Part shown: positions 1 to 6,425 of the stretch, piece after piece | Position numbering within the stretch: the stretch's first letter is position 1 | Layout of the letters: each line of letters begins with the position of its first letter | NCBI GenBank assembly: GCA_904501895.1 | Contig: CAJGCX010000079.1 | Location: forward strand, 1-8,061 | Direction of reading: 5' to 3' | DNA from: Clostridiaceae bacterium | GTDB lineage: Bacteria; Bacillota; Clostridia; Oscillospirales; Acutalibacteraceae | DNA: 8,061 nucleotides | Translations under genes and position numbers: made by a program | The notes under the pieces: generated by a model | The model's database searches: none | What the model was told of the DNA's origin: nothing | What the model saw: the letters and a program-made list of their open reading frames with translations, nothing else

Positions 1-198
1 AACCACAAGCAATGAAACACTTCTTACAAGCTCATCTCGGTTGCCGTTTTGTGCGCTATCCATTACTGATTTTGAAACCATGGCAAAGGCAGTTGCTGAA
101 ACCGCACTTATAACATTAAGCGTTAAAAGTGCAGCAATTTCCCCATTGCGCTTTCCACAGCTTTTGTATATCCACTTTAATACAGATATATCACTCAT
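1..198 (-). CDS. ABC exporter, N-terminal 66 residues (partial, runs off the window)
   Basis: The gene begins at an ATG at 198-196 and is still open at base 1, so only 66 codons are seen. The first 20 residues are polar and basic (start MSDISVLKWIYK). A hydrophobic segment follows at about residues 20-44, then a charged stretch (SVMDSAQNGNRDEL) and the start of a second hydrophobic segment. This is the usual opening of a type-1 ABC exporter membrane domain (TM1, then the loop to TM2). The nucleotide-binding domain is not in the window, so fusion to an ATPase is presumed, not seen. An AGAGG ribosome site lies 7 bases before the ATG. The gene follows the PqqD-like gene after a 30-base gap with no terminator, so it should be in the same operon. 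By context it would export the product of that operon, perhaps a modified peptide. It could instead be a generic multidrug-type exporter. Confidence 0.72.
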   Translation of the reverse strand, partial: MSDISVLKWIYKSCGKRNGEIAALLTLNVISAVSATAFAMVSKSVMDSAQNGNRDELVRSVSLLVV

Positions 199-228
199 TG
201 TTTTTCCTCTTTTTATAATAAGTGGTTT

Positions 229-495
229 TTAGTCTTCAACAAGACCGTTTACACGCATTTTGTCAATAAGCTTTTTCACGTCTGCTTCTACTGTTTCATA
301 AGACACTTCATAGTCTTTTGAAATTTTTGTAACAATTTCCTCTACAGAATTTGTTCCGTCAAGCATATTGAAAACTTCTGCACCAATTTCATTGAAGGTG
401 ATGATTCCATGTATTTCTGACTGTCTTTCACCAAGAGGAAGAACAACATTGCTTCCTGCAACATTTTTCATAATAAATCCATCTTTAATCTTCAT
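229..495 (-). CDS. PqqD-family protein (RiPP recognition element)
   Basis: This is a stand-alone 88-residue protein, the usual size for the PqqD family. Members have a winged-helix-like fold that binds the leader of a precursor peptide and presents it to a modifying enzyme. The sequence shows the family pattern: an N-terminal beta region (residues 5-20, GFIMKNVAGSNVVLP), a helix with the typical F-N-E-I-G-A-E-V-F core (34-42) ending in LDG (45-47), a helix with VEEIVTKI (51-58), and a last helix plus strand (68-87) ending in NGLVE. The start at 495 is supported by an AGAAAGG site about 9 bases upstream. It overlaps the end of the kinase-like gene by 11 bases, suggesting coupled translation. 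PqqD itself acts in PQQ synthesis, but nothing here points to PQQ. With an HPr-kinase-like gene before it and an ABC exporter after it, a peptide-modification role is inferred. The peptide substrate is not visible. Confidence 0.88.
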   Translation of the reverse strand: MKIKDGFIMKNVAGSNVVLPLGERQSEIHGIITFNEIGAEVFNMLDGTNSVEEIVTKISKDYEVSYETVEADVKKLIDKMRVNGLVED

Positions 496-1204
496 TTTTT
501 ATCAACCTTTCTATGCCATTATATGATGCAAATGCAGCATCATCATCCATATTACATTCCAAAGAAAATACGGGAACACTTCTGAGAATAGAATCAACTG
601 TTTCCAAGGACTTAAGGGCTCTATCTTCAAATGAAGACCTGATTGTCTGTCCGAACAAAAGCTTTATTGCCTCCGCAACATCCATTTTGCTGACCTTATT
701 CTCAGCTCCTCTTTTTATAAATGTGATTGCTCTTACAGGAACTTTTACGTTAATATTTTCGTCTGTTTTTCCTGAAAAAGGAGTACCACAAGCATACCAG
801 ATATCGTTTTCCTTAATCAATGCAGGCTTATCGTCATTGATAATCCTTGTGCCCGGTAAATTCTTAAGCCAGAGATGAGTATGTGTTGATTTACCTGTTC
901 CACTATCAGCAGAGAAGAGATACGCATAGCCGTCTTTCTCAACACATGATGAGTGAATCATAATTCCGTTGTGGTCCATTAATCGTACATTAAAAGCATT
1001 TCCTGTCCAGAAATATTCGTGAGCTGCCAATGACATCTGTGGAATTTCTTCCCTTTTCTTTTCAAGATACTCATCTGTAATATTAATTCTGATATCTGTT
1101 TCAGAGCTGTCAAAATCAGCCTCATAATCCTTTACTCTTCCGCGAAGAATATCATATTTAATATCAAATTCAGTTTTAAGTCCTGCAATAATATATTTTC
1201 CCAT
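485..1204 (-). CDS. HPr-kinase-like P-loop protein (HprK C-terminal-domain family)
   Basis: This 239-residue cytoplasmic protein resembles the kinase domain of HPr kinase/phosphorylase (COG1493-like) but lacks the N-terminal domain of true HprK. Visible motifs are a Walker A loop at residues 98-107 (SADSGTGKST), a paired-aspartate motif NDDKPAL at 123-129 matching the HprK ADD motif, and a CGTPFSGK segment at 139-146. The C-terminal part ends with the pattern PVFSLECNMDDDAAF (211-225), which I associate with small HprK-like proteins found next to PqqD genes. The first glycine of the strict Walker A consensus is alanine (A99). The start at 1204 has an AGAGG site about 8 bases upstream. Only 15 bases separate it from the preceding M23 gene. 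Related kinases in some Firmicute lasso peptide clusters phosphorylate the peptide (paeninodin type). Here a peptide or small-molecule target is inferred from the PqqD and ABC neighbours. A true HPr/carbon-control role is unlikely given size and context. Confidence 0.8.
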   Translation of the reverse strand: MGKYIIAGLKTEFDIKYDILRGRVKDYEADFDSSETDIRINITDEYLEKKREEIPQMSLAAHEYFWTGNAFNVRLMDHNGIMIHSSCVEKDGYAYLFSADSGTGKSTHTHLWLKNLPGTRIINDDKPALIKENDIWYACGTPFSGKTDENINVKVPVRAITFIKRGAENKVSKMDVAEAIKLLFGQTIRSSFEDRALKSLETVDSILRSVPVFSLECNMDDDAAFASYNGIERLIKNED

Positions 1205-1219
1205 TTAACTTACCTCTGA

Positions 1220-2926
1220 TTATAAATACAATGCGGGATTTACATTCCTGCCGTTAACTTTAACCTCAAAGTGGAGATGAGGTCCGGTAACATATCCCGT
1301 TGCACCAATATTGCCTATTGCTTGTCCTCTTGAAACACGCTGTCCTGAGCGCACCTTAAGTGTATTCTGCATATGGCAATACATTGTTGAAAGACCGTTT
1401 CCGTGGTCAATCATAACTGTGTAACCACCTGAATTATACCATCCTGCATAGGTTACTACGCCTGCTTCAGCAGCAACAACTGTACAGCCTGAGCTTCCAC
1501 CAGGACGTACAATATCAATACCGCCATGCCATCCGTCACCAAGGTTACGCTTACCGTATGGCGATGAGATTGACGTTGCACCAATTGCAGGCCATCTCAA
1601 TTTACCCTTTGAAGCGCCTGATGAAGACGATGTGTTTTGATTTTTCTTTGTGCCTACCTGTATCTTTTCGGTGATAGCTTCCTTGATAGTTACCCTTGAA
1701 ACCTCTCTTGAGGAAACTCTTTCTCCACCAATATATGTTACAAGCTCAGTTATTCTTTCAACACCATTTACGCCCTTTGTAAGCACCTTTTTATCTCCGG
1801 AGTAAAGCTTGCTTGTGTTGATTGTTACTGTATCGTAAGGAATTTCAACTTCCTTGTATTCTGTTTTTGTGGTCTGTACTCTTAAAAAGCTCTTTGCCTC
1901 TGAAATAAGAATTTTCTGACCTGGCTTGATTATTTCTGTAAGCTCCGGATTAAGCTTTTTCAGCTGTGAAAGGCTTATGTCAAATTTCTGAACGATACCT
2001 AAAAGTGTATCACCGTCCTGAATTGTATAGTATTTTGCCTCGCTTGTATTGGAGTTAAGCTTTTTCTGCAAATAATCAGCGTCCTTGATGATTGAATCGC
2101 TGTCAAGGTAAAGCCCCTGAACATAGTCAATATTTTCAACAAAGCTTACAACAACGTTTTCTTCACCTGTTTCGTGCTCTGCAAGAATCGAATCAAAAAC
2201 GCTCAATGCATCAGTTTCATTTTTTACAGCACAGATGAATTTGTCGTCAACATAAACACCACAGGCATTTGTGATTTTATTATCTGATTTTTCGATAAGA
2301 TTGTCACAGATTTCAGAAGCGTCATTCAACTGTCCTCGTTTAACAAGTCTGATGCTATATTCAGCTTCACCGATTAACTGTGAATTTTCTTGTTCATCCT
2401 GATTAAGTCCAACAGATGCAGTGTTTATATCGAGTCTTTGGAATGCCATTTCCCTAGCCTGCTTATAAACTGTCTCATCCTGAACATATCCGATAACCTC
2501 GTCATTGTAATTAACCTCAAGAGCAAATGCAGCATCATTCCAGAAGCCAACAACATTAATGAGGATAATGAGGGAAACTACAGGAAGAATTATATTAGAG
2601 ACATATTTGAATGTATCCTTATATCGACGGAATGCAACACCTGTATAATGAACAAGGTATTTAAGGCTTTTCTTTTCTTCTTTAGGTGTATTTTTAGAAA
2701 CCTCTTTCGCTTCCTTTGACAACGCCTTTAATTCATCAGCTTTTTCGTGGAAGGTTTTAAGAGCGTGCTTATCAAAGACAACAAATATTGTGACAAAAAG
2801 CGTTCCGATTGCTTTAACCGGCTTCATAAGTACAGATAAAAGCCATGTAAAAAACCTTGTGCCATAACGGATTGTCTGAATACCGATATAATATATTTGT
2901 CTGTACAAATAATCAAATATTTCCAT
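1220..2926 (-). CDS. Membrane-anchored peptidoglycan hydrolase with LysM, G5 and M23 domains
   Basis: This 568-residue cell-wall enzyme has a multi-domain layout. Residues about 28-51 are hydrophobic, 52-105 are charged, and 107-128 form a clear membrane helix, so the rest probably faces the wall. Residues 133-290 hold two weakly similar copies (near 136-165 and 222-250) of a G-x-Y-V-x-D-type repeat often seen in wall proteins of Clostridia. A LysM domain follows at about 299-342 (YYTIQDGDTLLGIV, KPGQKIL), a G5 domain at about 350-425, a Ser-rich linker at 430-440, and an M23 (LytM) peptidase domain at about 453-560. The zinc ligands are intact: H467 and D471 (WHGGID) and H552 of the HLH motif (550-552), with H518 (YCHM) as the other active-site histidine. 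It should cut peptide cross-links in peptidoglycan. AAAGGAG lies 11 bases before the ATG. It is first in an operon with the HprK-like, PqqD-like and ABC genes; why is unclear. Confidence 0.93.
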   Translation of the reverse strand: MEIFDYLYRQIYYIGIQTIRYGTRFFTWLLSVLMKPVKAIGTLFVTIFVVFDKHALKTFHEKADELKALSKEAKEVSKNTPKEEKKSLKYLVHYTGVAFRRYKDTFKYVSNIILPVVSLIILINVVGFWNDAAFALEVNYNDEVIGYVQDETVYKQAREMAFQRLDINTASVGLNQDEQENSQLIGEAEYSIRLVKRGQLNDASEICDNLIEKSDNKITNACGVYVDDKFICAVKNETDALSVFDSILAEHETGEENVVVSFVENIDYVQGLYLDSDSIIKDADYLQKKLNSNTSEAKYYTIQDGDTLLGIVQKFDISLSQLKKLNPELTEIIKPGQKILISEAKSFLRVQTTKTEYKEVEIPYDTVTINTSKLYSGDKKVLTKGVNGVERITELVTYIGGERVSSREVSRVTIKEAITEKIQVGTKKNQNTSSSSGASKGKLRWPAIGATSISSPYGKRNLGDGWHGGIDIVRPGGSSGCTVVAAEAGVVTYAGWYNSGGYTVMIDHGNGLSTMYCHMQNTLKVRSGQRVSRGQAIGNIGATGYVTGPHLHFEVKVNGRNVNPALYL

Positions 2927-2987
2927 CTGACTTTTATCTCCTTTCTGAAAATTTGCATACTAACTCACAATAATCAAATATAGAGTT

Positions 2988-3016
2988 ATTATATCACAAG
3001 ACAATAAAAAAGGCAA
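2988..3016 (-). promoter_or_regulatory. Sigma-A-type promoter for the M23/kinase/PqqD/ABC operon
   Basis: On the minus strand a -35 box TTGCCT (3016-3011, 4 of 6 consensus) is followed after 17 bases by a perfect -10 TATAAT (2993-2988). An extended -10 TG sits one base upstream (TGATATAAT). Transcription would begin near 2981, giving a leader of about 55 bases before the ATG at 2926. The -35 lies just past the U-tract of the preceding terminator, which fits a new transcription unit. The leader contains a short inverted pair (AACTC and GAGTT) that may be chance. Confidence 0.72.
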
Positions 3017-3020
3017 GTTA

Positions 3021-3053
3021 TATAAAAAGAGGATGTAAAACATTTACATCCTC
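3021..3053 (-). terminator. Rho-independent terminator after the alpha-galactosidase gene
   Basis: A perfect 11-base-pair stem (3053-3043 with 3039-3029; arms GAGGATGTAAA and TTTACATCCTC) with a 3-base loop is followed on the minus strand by five U (3028-3024). It lies 11 bases past the stop codon of the GH36 gene. This strong intrinsic terminator separates that gene from the M23 operon. Confidence 0.92.
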
Positions 3054-3063
3054 ATAACTGTTA

Positions 3064-4905
3064 CTATTTAATTGTGAGTAAGAATGCTTTTGCCCTGAAA
3101 TCTCCATCAAGGCTGCTACCGAATTCCTTCTTTATCTCATAGCCTTCAAGTACTTTTTCAATAGGTGGATTCACTCCGTTTTTGAAGGTGTGTACTATAA
3201 GGAGTGCCTCATTTTTAAATTCACGAAGCACAAGCTGATAGCCCTCAGGGTCGTTGTAATCATCAACGTTACATTCAATAACGCTTGTGAAGCCGTCTTT
3301 GATAATGTGCTTGATTTCGTCATAGAATTTGATTGAATCAAGTGCTGTCTGCCAATTTTCTTCAGGTAAATCGAAAATTTCACCACTGAGACAAAGGCGT
3401 CCCAAGAAACCTGAAATAAGGCTGTAATATGTTCTGTGAATATCATCACCTGCACGAAGCACAGCCCAAATCTGACTCTGACTCGGTTTAATCATTCTCT
3501 GCACATTTGCTGCGATTATTGGAATACTCTTACACTCGTGAGCATCGGAAAAGCTTGCCTGTGAACAAAGCTCCATTGTTGATGGCTCAAGTCGGTGACC
3601 ACCACTTGCGCAATTTTCGATTACCATATCAGGTAACTGTTTCTTGATACGCTTAAAATAATTCTGACTTGCAAGGACATACTGACGAAGACCTTCACCA
3701 AGGCTTTCTGCACCATCACAGCCAACACCGATATTTTCATTATAGTCAACCTTAAGATATCCGTATCCACTGTCACGAAGAAGCTTAATTACCTTTTCAT
3801 CAAGGTAATTCACACACCATTCATCACGTAAATCAAGGAATCTGTGACCTGCCACATTAAGAGGTGCACCCATACGTGAAACAAGGTGGTCTGTTTCACT
3901 GTAAATCTGTGATAAAGGTGCAACGTTTTCCATTTCAAACCATATACCTGGAACAAGGCCGTATGATTTTATCATATCATTGACTTCACGAAGTCCGTTA
4001 GGAAAGAGCTTTTTACTCACATTCCAGTCACCGATAATCTCCCACCAGTTTTTGTCCTCTTCCTTATACCAGCCACTATCCATAACAAGATATTTAACGC
4101 CACTACCCTGCAATTTTTCTGCAGTTTTACGGAGATTATCAATTGTAGGATTGCCCCATGATGTGCAATATTCGTTAAAAATTACAGGTAAATCCTCATC
4201 AACAGGTGAAATGTCAGGCTTTTGTGCCTTAACGAGCATATCACAGACCTTATTAAGTGACTCACCAACAGCCACAACTGCTTTTGGTGTTTTAAAACTT
4301 TCATTTGGCGCAATATCCTTGCACCAATGACCGTAGTCAAAATCGGCAATACCACCAAGCAAGGTCAATGGCTCTTTATGACGGAACAACTCAATCTGCC
4401 AGCTTGACGGAATGTAAAGCTGAACACCGATAAACTCATTTGTTTTGCTGTTTTCAACAGCCACAAACGGGAACCATTTGCGAACGGGCATTGAGCCAAT
4501 CTGACCGAATTTTTCGATTCTTATTCCATGGCCACTCCATGAACGTTCCATATTAAGCTCAGTTAATTTCTGTGTGAGAATTTTACCCTCTGCACTCCAG
4601 AATGAGGTTGCACGATGTAATGTGTCAACATCAAGGTCTGTTAATGCAAAAGAAGAAATCATATCGAGTGTCACATTTTTGTCCGAATTATTCTGAAAAA
4701 CTGTGTAGCACTCAAAAACATCACCTTTTTTAATGTGATATGCTGTGATTTCATATCCATCAGCTGACTCATACACATTTTTCTCGTCATCGGCAGAAAC
4801 GAGCTTGCATTTCCACACGCTTTCACTATCTGCCATTGAAATACCATTTATAAAGTGACCACCGAAGTCGTCACCTCTTACTTTAAATTGAACACCAAAA
4901 TCCAT
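3064..4905 (-). CDS. GH36-family alpha-galactosidase (cytoplasmic), start re-set to ATG
   Basis: This is a 613-residue glycoside hydrolase without a signal peptide. It would release alpha-linked galactose (or possibly N-acetylgalactosamine) from oligosaccharides taken up by the cell. The GH36/clan GH-D plan is visible: an N-terminal beta domain to about residue 225, a TIM barrel from about 240, and a small C-terminal beta domain. Barrel motifs are MDSGWY (275-280), GIWFEMENVAP (320-330), LKVDYN (384-389, with D387 as the expected nucleophile), ENCASGGHR (430-438) and SDAHE (453-457, with D454 as the expected acid/base). LKVDYN replaces the classical LKWDMN, so substrate choice may differ from standard enzymes; alpha-N-acetylgalactosaminidase or a raffinose-synthase-like role is possible. 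The start is the ATG at 4905, because AGGTGG lies exactly 5 bases upstream. A GTG at 4914 would add three residues but sits inside that ribosome site. It is a single-gene unit with no transporter or sugar regulator in the window. Confidence 0.9.
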   Translation of the reverse strand: MDFGVQFKVRGDDFGGHFINGISMADSESVWKCKLVSADDEKNVYESADGYEITAYHIKKGDVFECYTVFQNNSDKNVTLDMISSFALTDLDVDTLHRATSFWSAEGKILTQKLTELNMERSWSGHGIRIEKFGQIGSMPVRKWFPFVAVENSKTNEFIGVQLYIPSSWQIELFRHKEPLTLLGGIADFDYGHWCKDIAPNESFKTPKAVVAVGESLNKVCDMLVKAQKPDISPVDEDLPVIFNEYCTSWGNPTIDNLRKTAEKLQGSGVKYLVMDSGWYKEEDKNWWEIIGDWNVSKKLFPNGLREVNDMIKSYGLVPGIWFEMENVAPLSQIYSETDHLVSRMGAPLNVAGHRFLDLRDEWCVNYLDEKVIKLLRDSGYGYLKVDYNENIGVGCDGAESLGEGLRQYVLASQNYFKRIKKQLPDMVIENCASGGHRLEPSTMELCSQASFSDAHECKSIPIIAANVQRMIKPSQSQIWAVLRAGDDIHRTYYSLISGFLGRLCLSGEIFDLPEENWQTALDSIKFYDEIKHIIKDGFTSVIECNVDDYNDPEGYQLVLREFKNEALLIVHTFKNGVNPPIEKVLEGYEIKKEFGSSLDGDFRAKAFLLTIK

Positions 4906-4910
4906 AATTT

Positions 4911-4916
4911 CCACCT
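4911..4916 (-). promoter_or_regulatory. Ribosome binding site fixing the alpha-galactosidase start
   Basis: AGGTGG on the minus strand lies 5 bases before the ATG at 4905-4903. The alternative upstream GTG codon (4914-4912) is part of this same site and has no good ribosome site of its own, so the ATG is preferred. Confidence 0.8.
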
Positions 4917-4937
4917 ACGTATTATATTATGTAAAAT

Positions 4938-4966
4938 ATTATATCATCTGTATATTATAAAAACAA
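4938..4966 (-). promoter_or_regulatory. Promoter of the alpha-galactosidase gene
   Basis: A -35-like TTGTTT (4966-4961, 3 of 6) lies 17 bases before a perfect -10 TATAAT (4943-4938) carrying the extended TG (TGATATAAT). The predicted start is near 4931, with a leader of about 25 bases. A second TATAAT lies nearer the gene (4926-4921) but has no matching -35. No clear catabolite-control (cre) palindrome was recognised. Confidence 0.65.
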
Positions 4967-4967
4967 T

Positions 4968-4995
4968 AAAAACTCTTGCAAAAACAAGAGTTTTT
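4968..4995 (-). terminator. Rho-independent terminator after the PAP2/Xre pair
   Basis: An 11-base-pair stem (arms AAAAACTCTTG at 4995-4985 and CAAGAGTTTTT at 4978-4968) with a 6-base loop lies 9 bases past the Xre stop codon. The minus-strand transcript continues with U-rich sequence. The A and U flanks are symmetric, so it could work in both directions, but no plus-strand gene was found that would need it. Confidence 0.88.
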
Positions 4996-5004
4996 ATATG
5001 TCTG

Positions 5005-5619
5005 CTATTCATTCCTAACACGCTTTAACAGCAACAATCCTTTAATCATCAGCAATGAAAACGCAATTATTACAGCATAAGCCTCTCTTGTTAATGCCAT
5101 TAAAAGTACTATTAAAGTATTAACCACAATGGATATATCCGTCAAAATTCTATAGCTTTTATCAGGTTTTAATCTCATCAACAAGGTTTTTACGATGCCC
5201 AACATAATGAGCGAAATGAATGCTATCCAATAAATTATGTGCTTTATTGATGCTATTTCGTTATATGCAAAAAGATTTACTGAATAAACATATCCGTCAA
5301 CTGTCTTTGGATATAGTGGTAATACAATCAATATAAATGAGAATATATCCACCACTCCTGATAATAAGTCGCACATATTTTGTATATTTGACTTATTTTC
5401 TTTTTCTGCAATGGAAATCAGCTTTTCACCTGACAGCAAATCGTCAATTGACACGGAAAAATATTTTGAAATCTCCTTTAAGGAGTCGATATTGGGATAA
5501 CCTCTGCCTGATTCCCATTTTGAAACTGCTGTACGGGAAACATATAACAATTCTGCCAATTCCTCTTGAGTTAGCCCCTTATTTTTTCTCAATTCCTGAA
5601 GCTTTTCTCCAAATTCCAT
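5005..5619 (-). CDS. Membrane-anchored Xre-family transcriptional regulator
   Basis: This 204-residue protein has an N-terminal helix-turn-helix of the Xre/Cro type (residues about 5-61). It includes the canonical LTQEELAELLYVSRTAVSKWESGRGYP stretch, split here as LTQEELAELL (16-25) and VSRTAVSKWESG (27-38). After a polar linker (65-85) come about four hydrophobic segments, near 88-103, 127-148, 158-177 and 180-198, so it should be tethered in the membrane by its C-terminal half. Such proteins are a known Firmicute architecture, but their signals are mostly unknown. The ATG at 5619 has AAGGGGA about 8 bases upstream, inside the end of the PAP2 gene. The 31-base overlap suggests coupled expression with that partner. 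A role in sensing lipid or envelope state and controlling its own operon is an inference; no ligand-binding motif is seen. Confidence 0.88.
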   Translation of the reverse strand: MEFGEKLQELRKNKGLTQEELAELLYVSRTAVSKWESGRGYPNIDSLKEISKYFSVSIDDLLSGEKLISIAEKENKSNIQNMCDLLSGVVDIFSFILIVLPLYPKTVDGYVYSVNLFAYNEIASIKHIIYWIAFISLIMLGIVKTLLMRLKPDKSYRILTDISIVVNTLIVLLMALTREAYAVIIAFSLLMIKGLLLLKRVRNE

Positions 5620-6257
5620 AAAACAATCCCCTTATAAATATAAAACAGACCTGCACTTAAAAATATTGAACCGATAATGTCAGTAAACCAATGCACTCCT
5701 GAAACTAGCCTTCCTACAACCATTAAAATTGAAAATACACCTGACAGGACACAAACTACAACTTTAATTTTATCTTTTTTTATTCGCCCTTTTGCCTGAA
5801 AATCAAGTGTCGGCATTACACCTAATACAAGTAATGTGGTTGATGAGGGATATGACGCCTCCATAAAGCCATTAATAAGAATTGGCCTGTAATTGATTGG
5901 AAGCATCTCAAAAAGCAAATAAAACAATATTACAATAACATAATATATCCCTAAAACAATAATGTCAAAGTCAACCTTAATTATGCTTCTTCTTTTAACT
6001 AATTGAGCAAATCCAATGACAGCAAAGACCATACAAACAAATATGGGAATGAGTCCAAGCCAATCAGTTATTGTGTAAAGAGTCATATTCGCGCCGGTTA
6101 ATCGATGAAACCAACTGTTAAAAGTTGAAAATCCAATATTTGTACCGTTAATTCCAATGGGTTGAACATCAATAGTCTGAATAAACAATGTCCATAGGAT
6201 GAAAATGAAGATAGATATTATTCCAATAGCGAATGATTTCTTGTGGCCTATTTTCAT
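5589..6257 (-). CDS. PAP2-superfamily membrane protein with altered active site
   Basis: This is a 222-residue membrane protein with about six hydrophobic segments (near 9-27, 66-86, 98-117, 141-149, 166-182 and 195-213). It matches the PAP2/lipid phosphatase fold, whose members remove phosphate from lipids such as phosphatidic acid or undecaprenyl pyrophosphate. The third catalytic motif is intact: R183, H189 and D193 in GRLVSGVHWFTD. In the first motif (K-x6-RP) the RP is present (R124, P125) but the lysine position is glutamate (E117). In the second motif (PSGH) the sequence is PSST (137-140), so the histidine is missing. It may be a divergent phosphatase, a phosphotransferase, or a lipid-binding protein without activity. 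The ATG at 6257 has AGAAAGGA about 8 bases upstream. It is the first gene of a two-gene unit and overlaps the membrane Xre regulator by 31 bases, which points to a shared function. Confidence 0.85.
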   Translation of the reverse strand: MKIGHKKSFAIGIISIFIFILWTLFIQTIDVQPIGINGTNIGFSTFNSWFHRLTGANMTLYTITDWLGLIPIFVCMVFAVIGFAQLVKRRSIIKVDFDIIVLGIYYVIVILFYLLFEMLPINYRPILINGFMEASYPSSTTLLVLGVMPTLDFQAKGRIKKDKIKVVVCVLSGVFSILMVVGRLVSGVHWFTDIIGSIFLSAGLFYIYKGIVLWNLEKSFRN

Positions 6258-6293
6258 ATTTTAATTCCTTTCTGTCCTGAATATGATAATAAA

Positions 6294-6322
6294 AATATAT
6301 CAAAATCAGCATAACAAATAAA
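6294..6322 (-). promoter_or_regulatory. Likely promoter of the PAP2/Xre unit
   Basis: A -10-like TATATT (6299-6294, 5 of 6) carries an extended TG one base upstream (TGATATATT). A weak -35-like TTTATT (6322-6317) lies 17 bases further upstream. The predicted start near 6287 leaves a leader of about 30 bases. The weak -35 makes this less certain than the other promoters. Confidence 0.5.
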
Positions 6323-6360
6323 GAATTAAACGGTAACATTCGTGATACTTTTCGTGTCAT

Positions 6361-6393
6361 AACAAAAGAAACCCTCGAAAATCAAGGGTTTCT
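6361..6393 (-). terminator. Rho-independent terminator after the Xre-FAD oxidoreductase gene
   Basis: A 9-base-pair stem (arms AGAAACCCT at 6393-6385 and AGGGTTTCT at 6375-6367) with a 9-base loop is followed by a short U-rich tract (TTTGTT) on the minus strand. It lies about 33 bases past the stop codon at 6426. The U-tract is interrupted by one G, so efficiency may be moderate. Confidence 0.85.
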
Positions 6394-6425
6394 CTGTTTT
6401 TATCATAATTTACATCAAGTGAATT

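Noticed and set aside
41..232. Plus-strand open frame of 63 codons
   Set aside because: It is antisense to the ABC exporter start and shows no ribosome site or recognisable protein; it looks like a shadow frame.
229..495. Calling the small protein PqqD of PQQ biosynthesis
   Set aside because: No other pqq gene is present; the neighbours fit a general peptide-modification RRE better.
513..878. Plus-strand open frame of 121 codons opposite the kinase-like gene
   Set aside because: The minus-strand frame has clear Walker A and HprK-like motifs; the plus-strand product resembles nothing and has low complexity typical of antisense frames.
485..1204. Reading the kinase-like gene as true HPr kinase/phosphorylase (hprK)
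   Set aside because: It lacks the N-terminal HprK domain, is only 239 residues, and sits with PqqD-like and ABC genes rather than in the usual hprK context.
2824..2958. A 44-codon minus-strand frame beginning in the leader of the M23 operon, considered as a RiPP precursor
   Set aside because: It has only a weak ribosome site, mostly overlaps the M23 gene out of frame, and lacks a leader/core look. It is more likely chance.
3980..4330. Plus-strand open frame of 116 codons inside the alpha-galactosidase gene
   Set aside because: It is antisense to conserved GH36 barrel motifs; no independent coding evidence.
6169..6360. A 63-codon minus-strand frame with a hydrophobic stretch, overlapping the 5' end of the PAP2 gene
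   Set aside because: It has no ribosome site, starts directly after the terminator hairpin, and its second half is an out-of-frame reading of the well-supported PAP2 gene.
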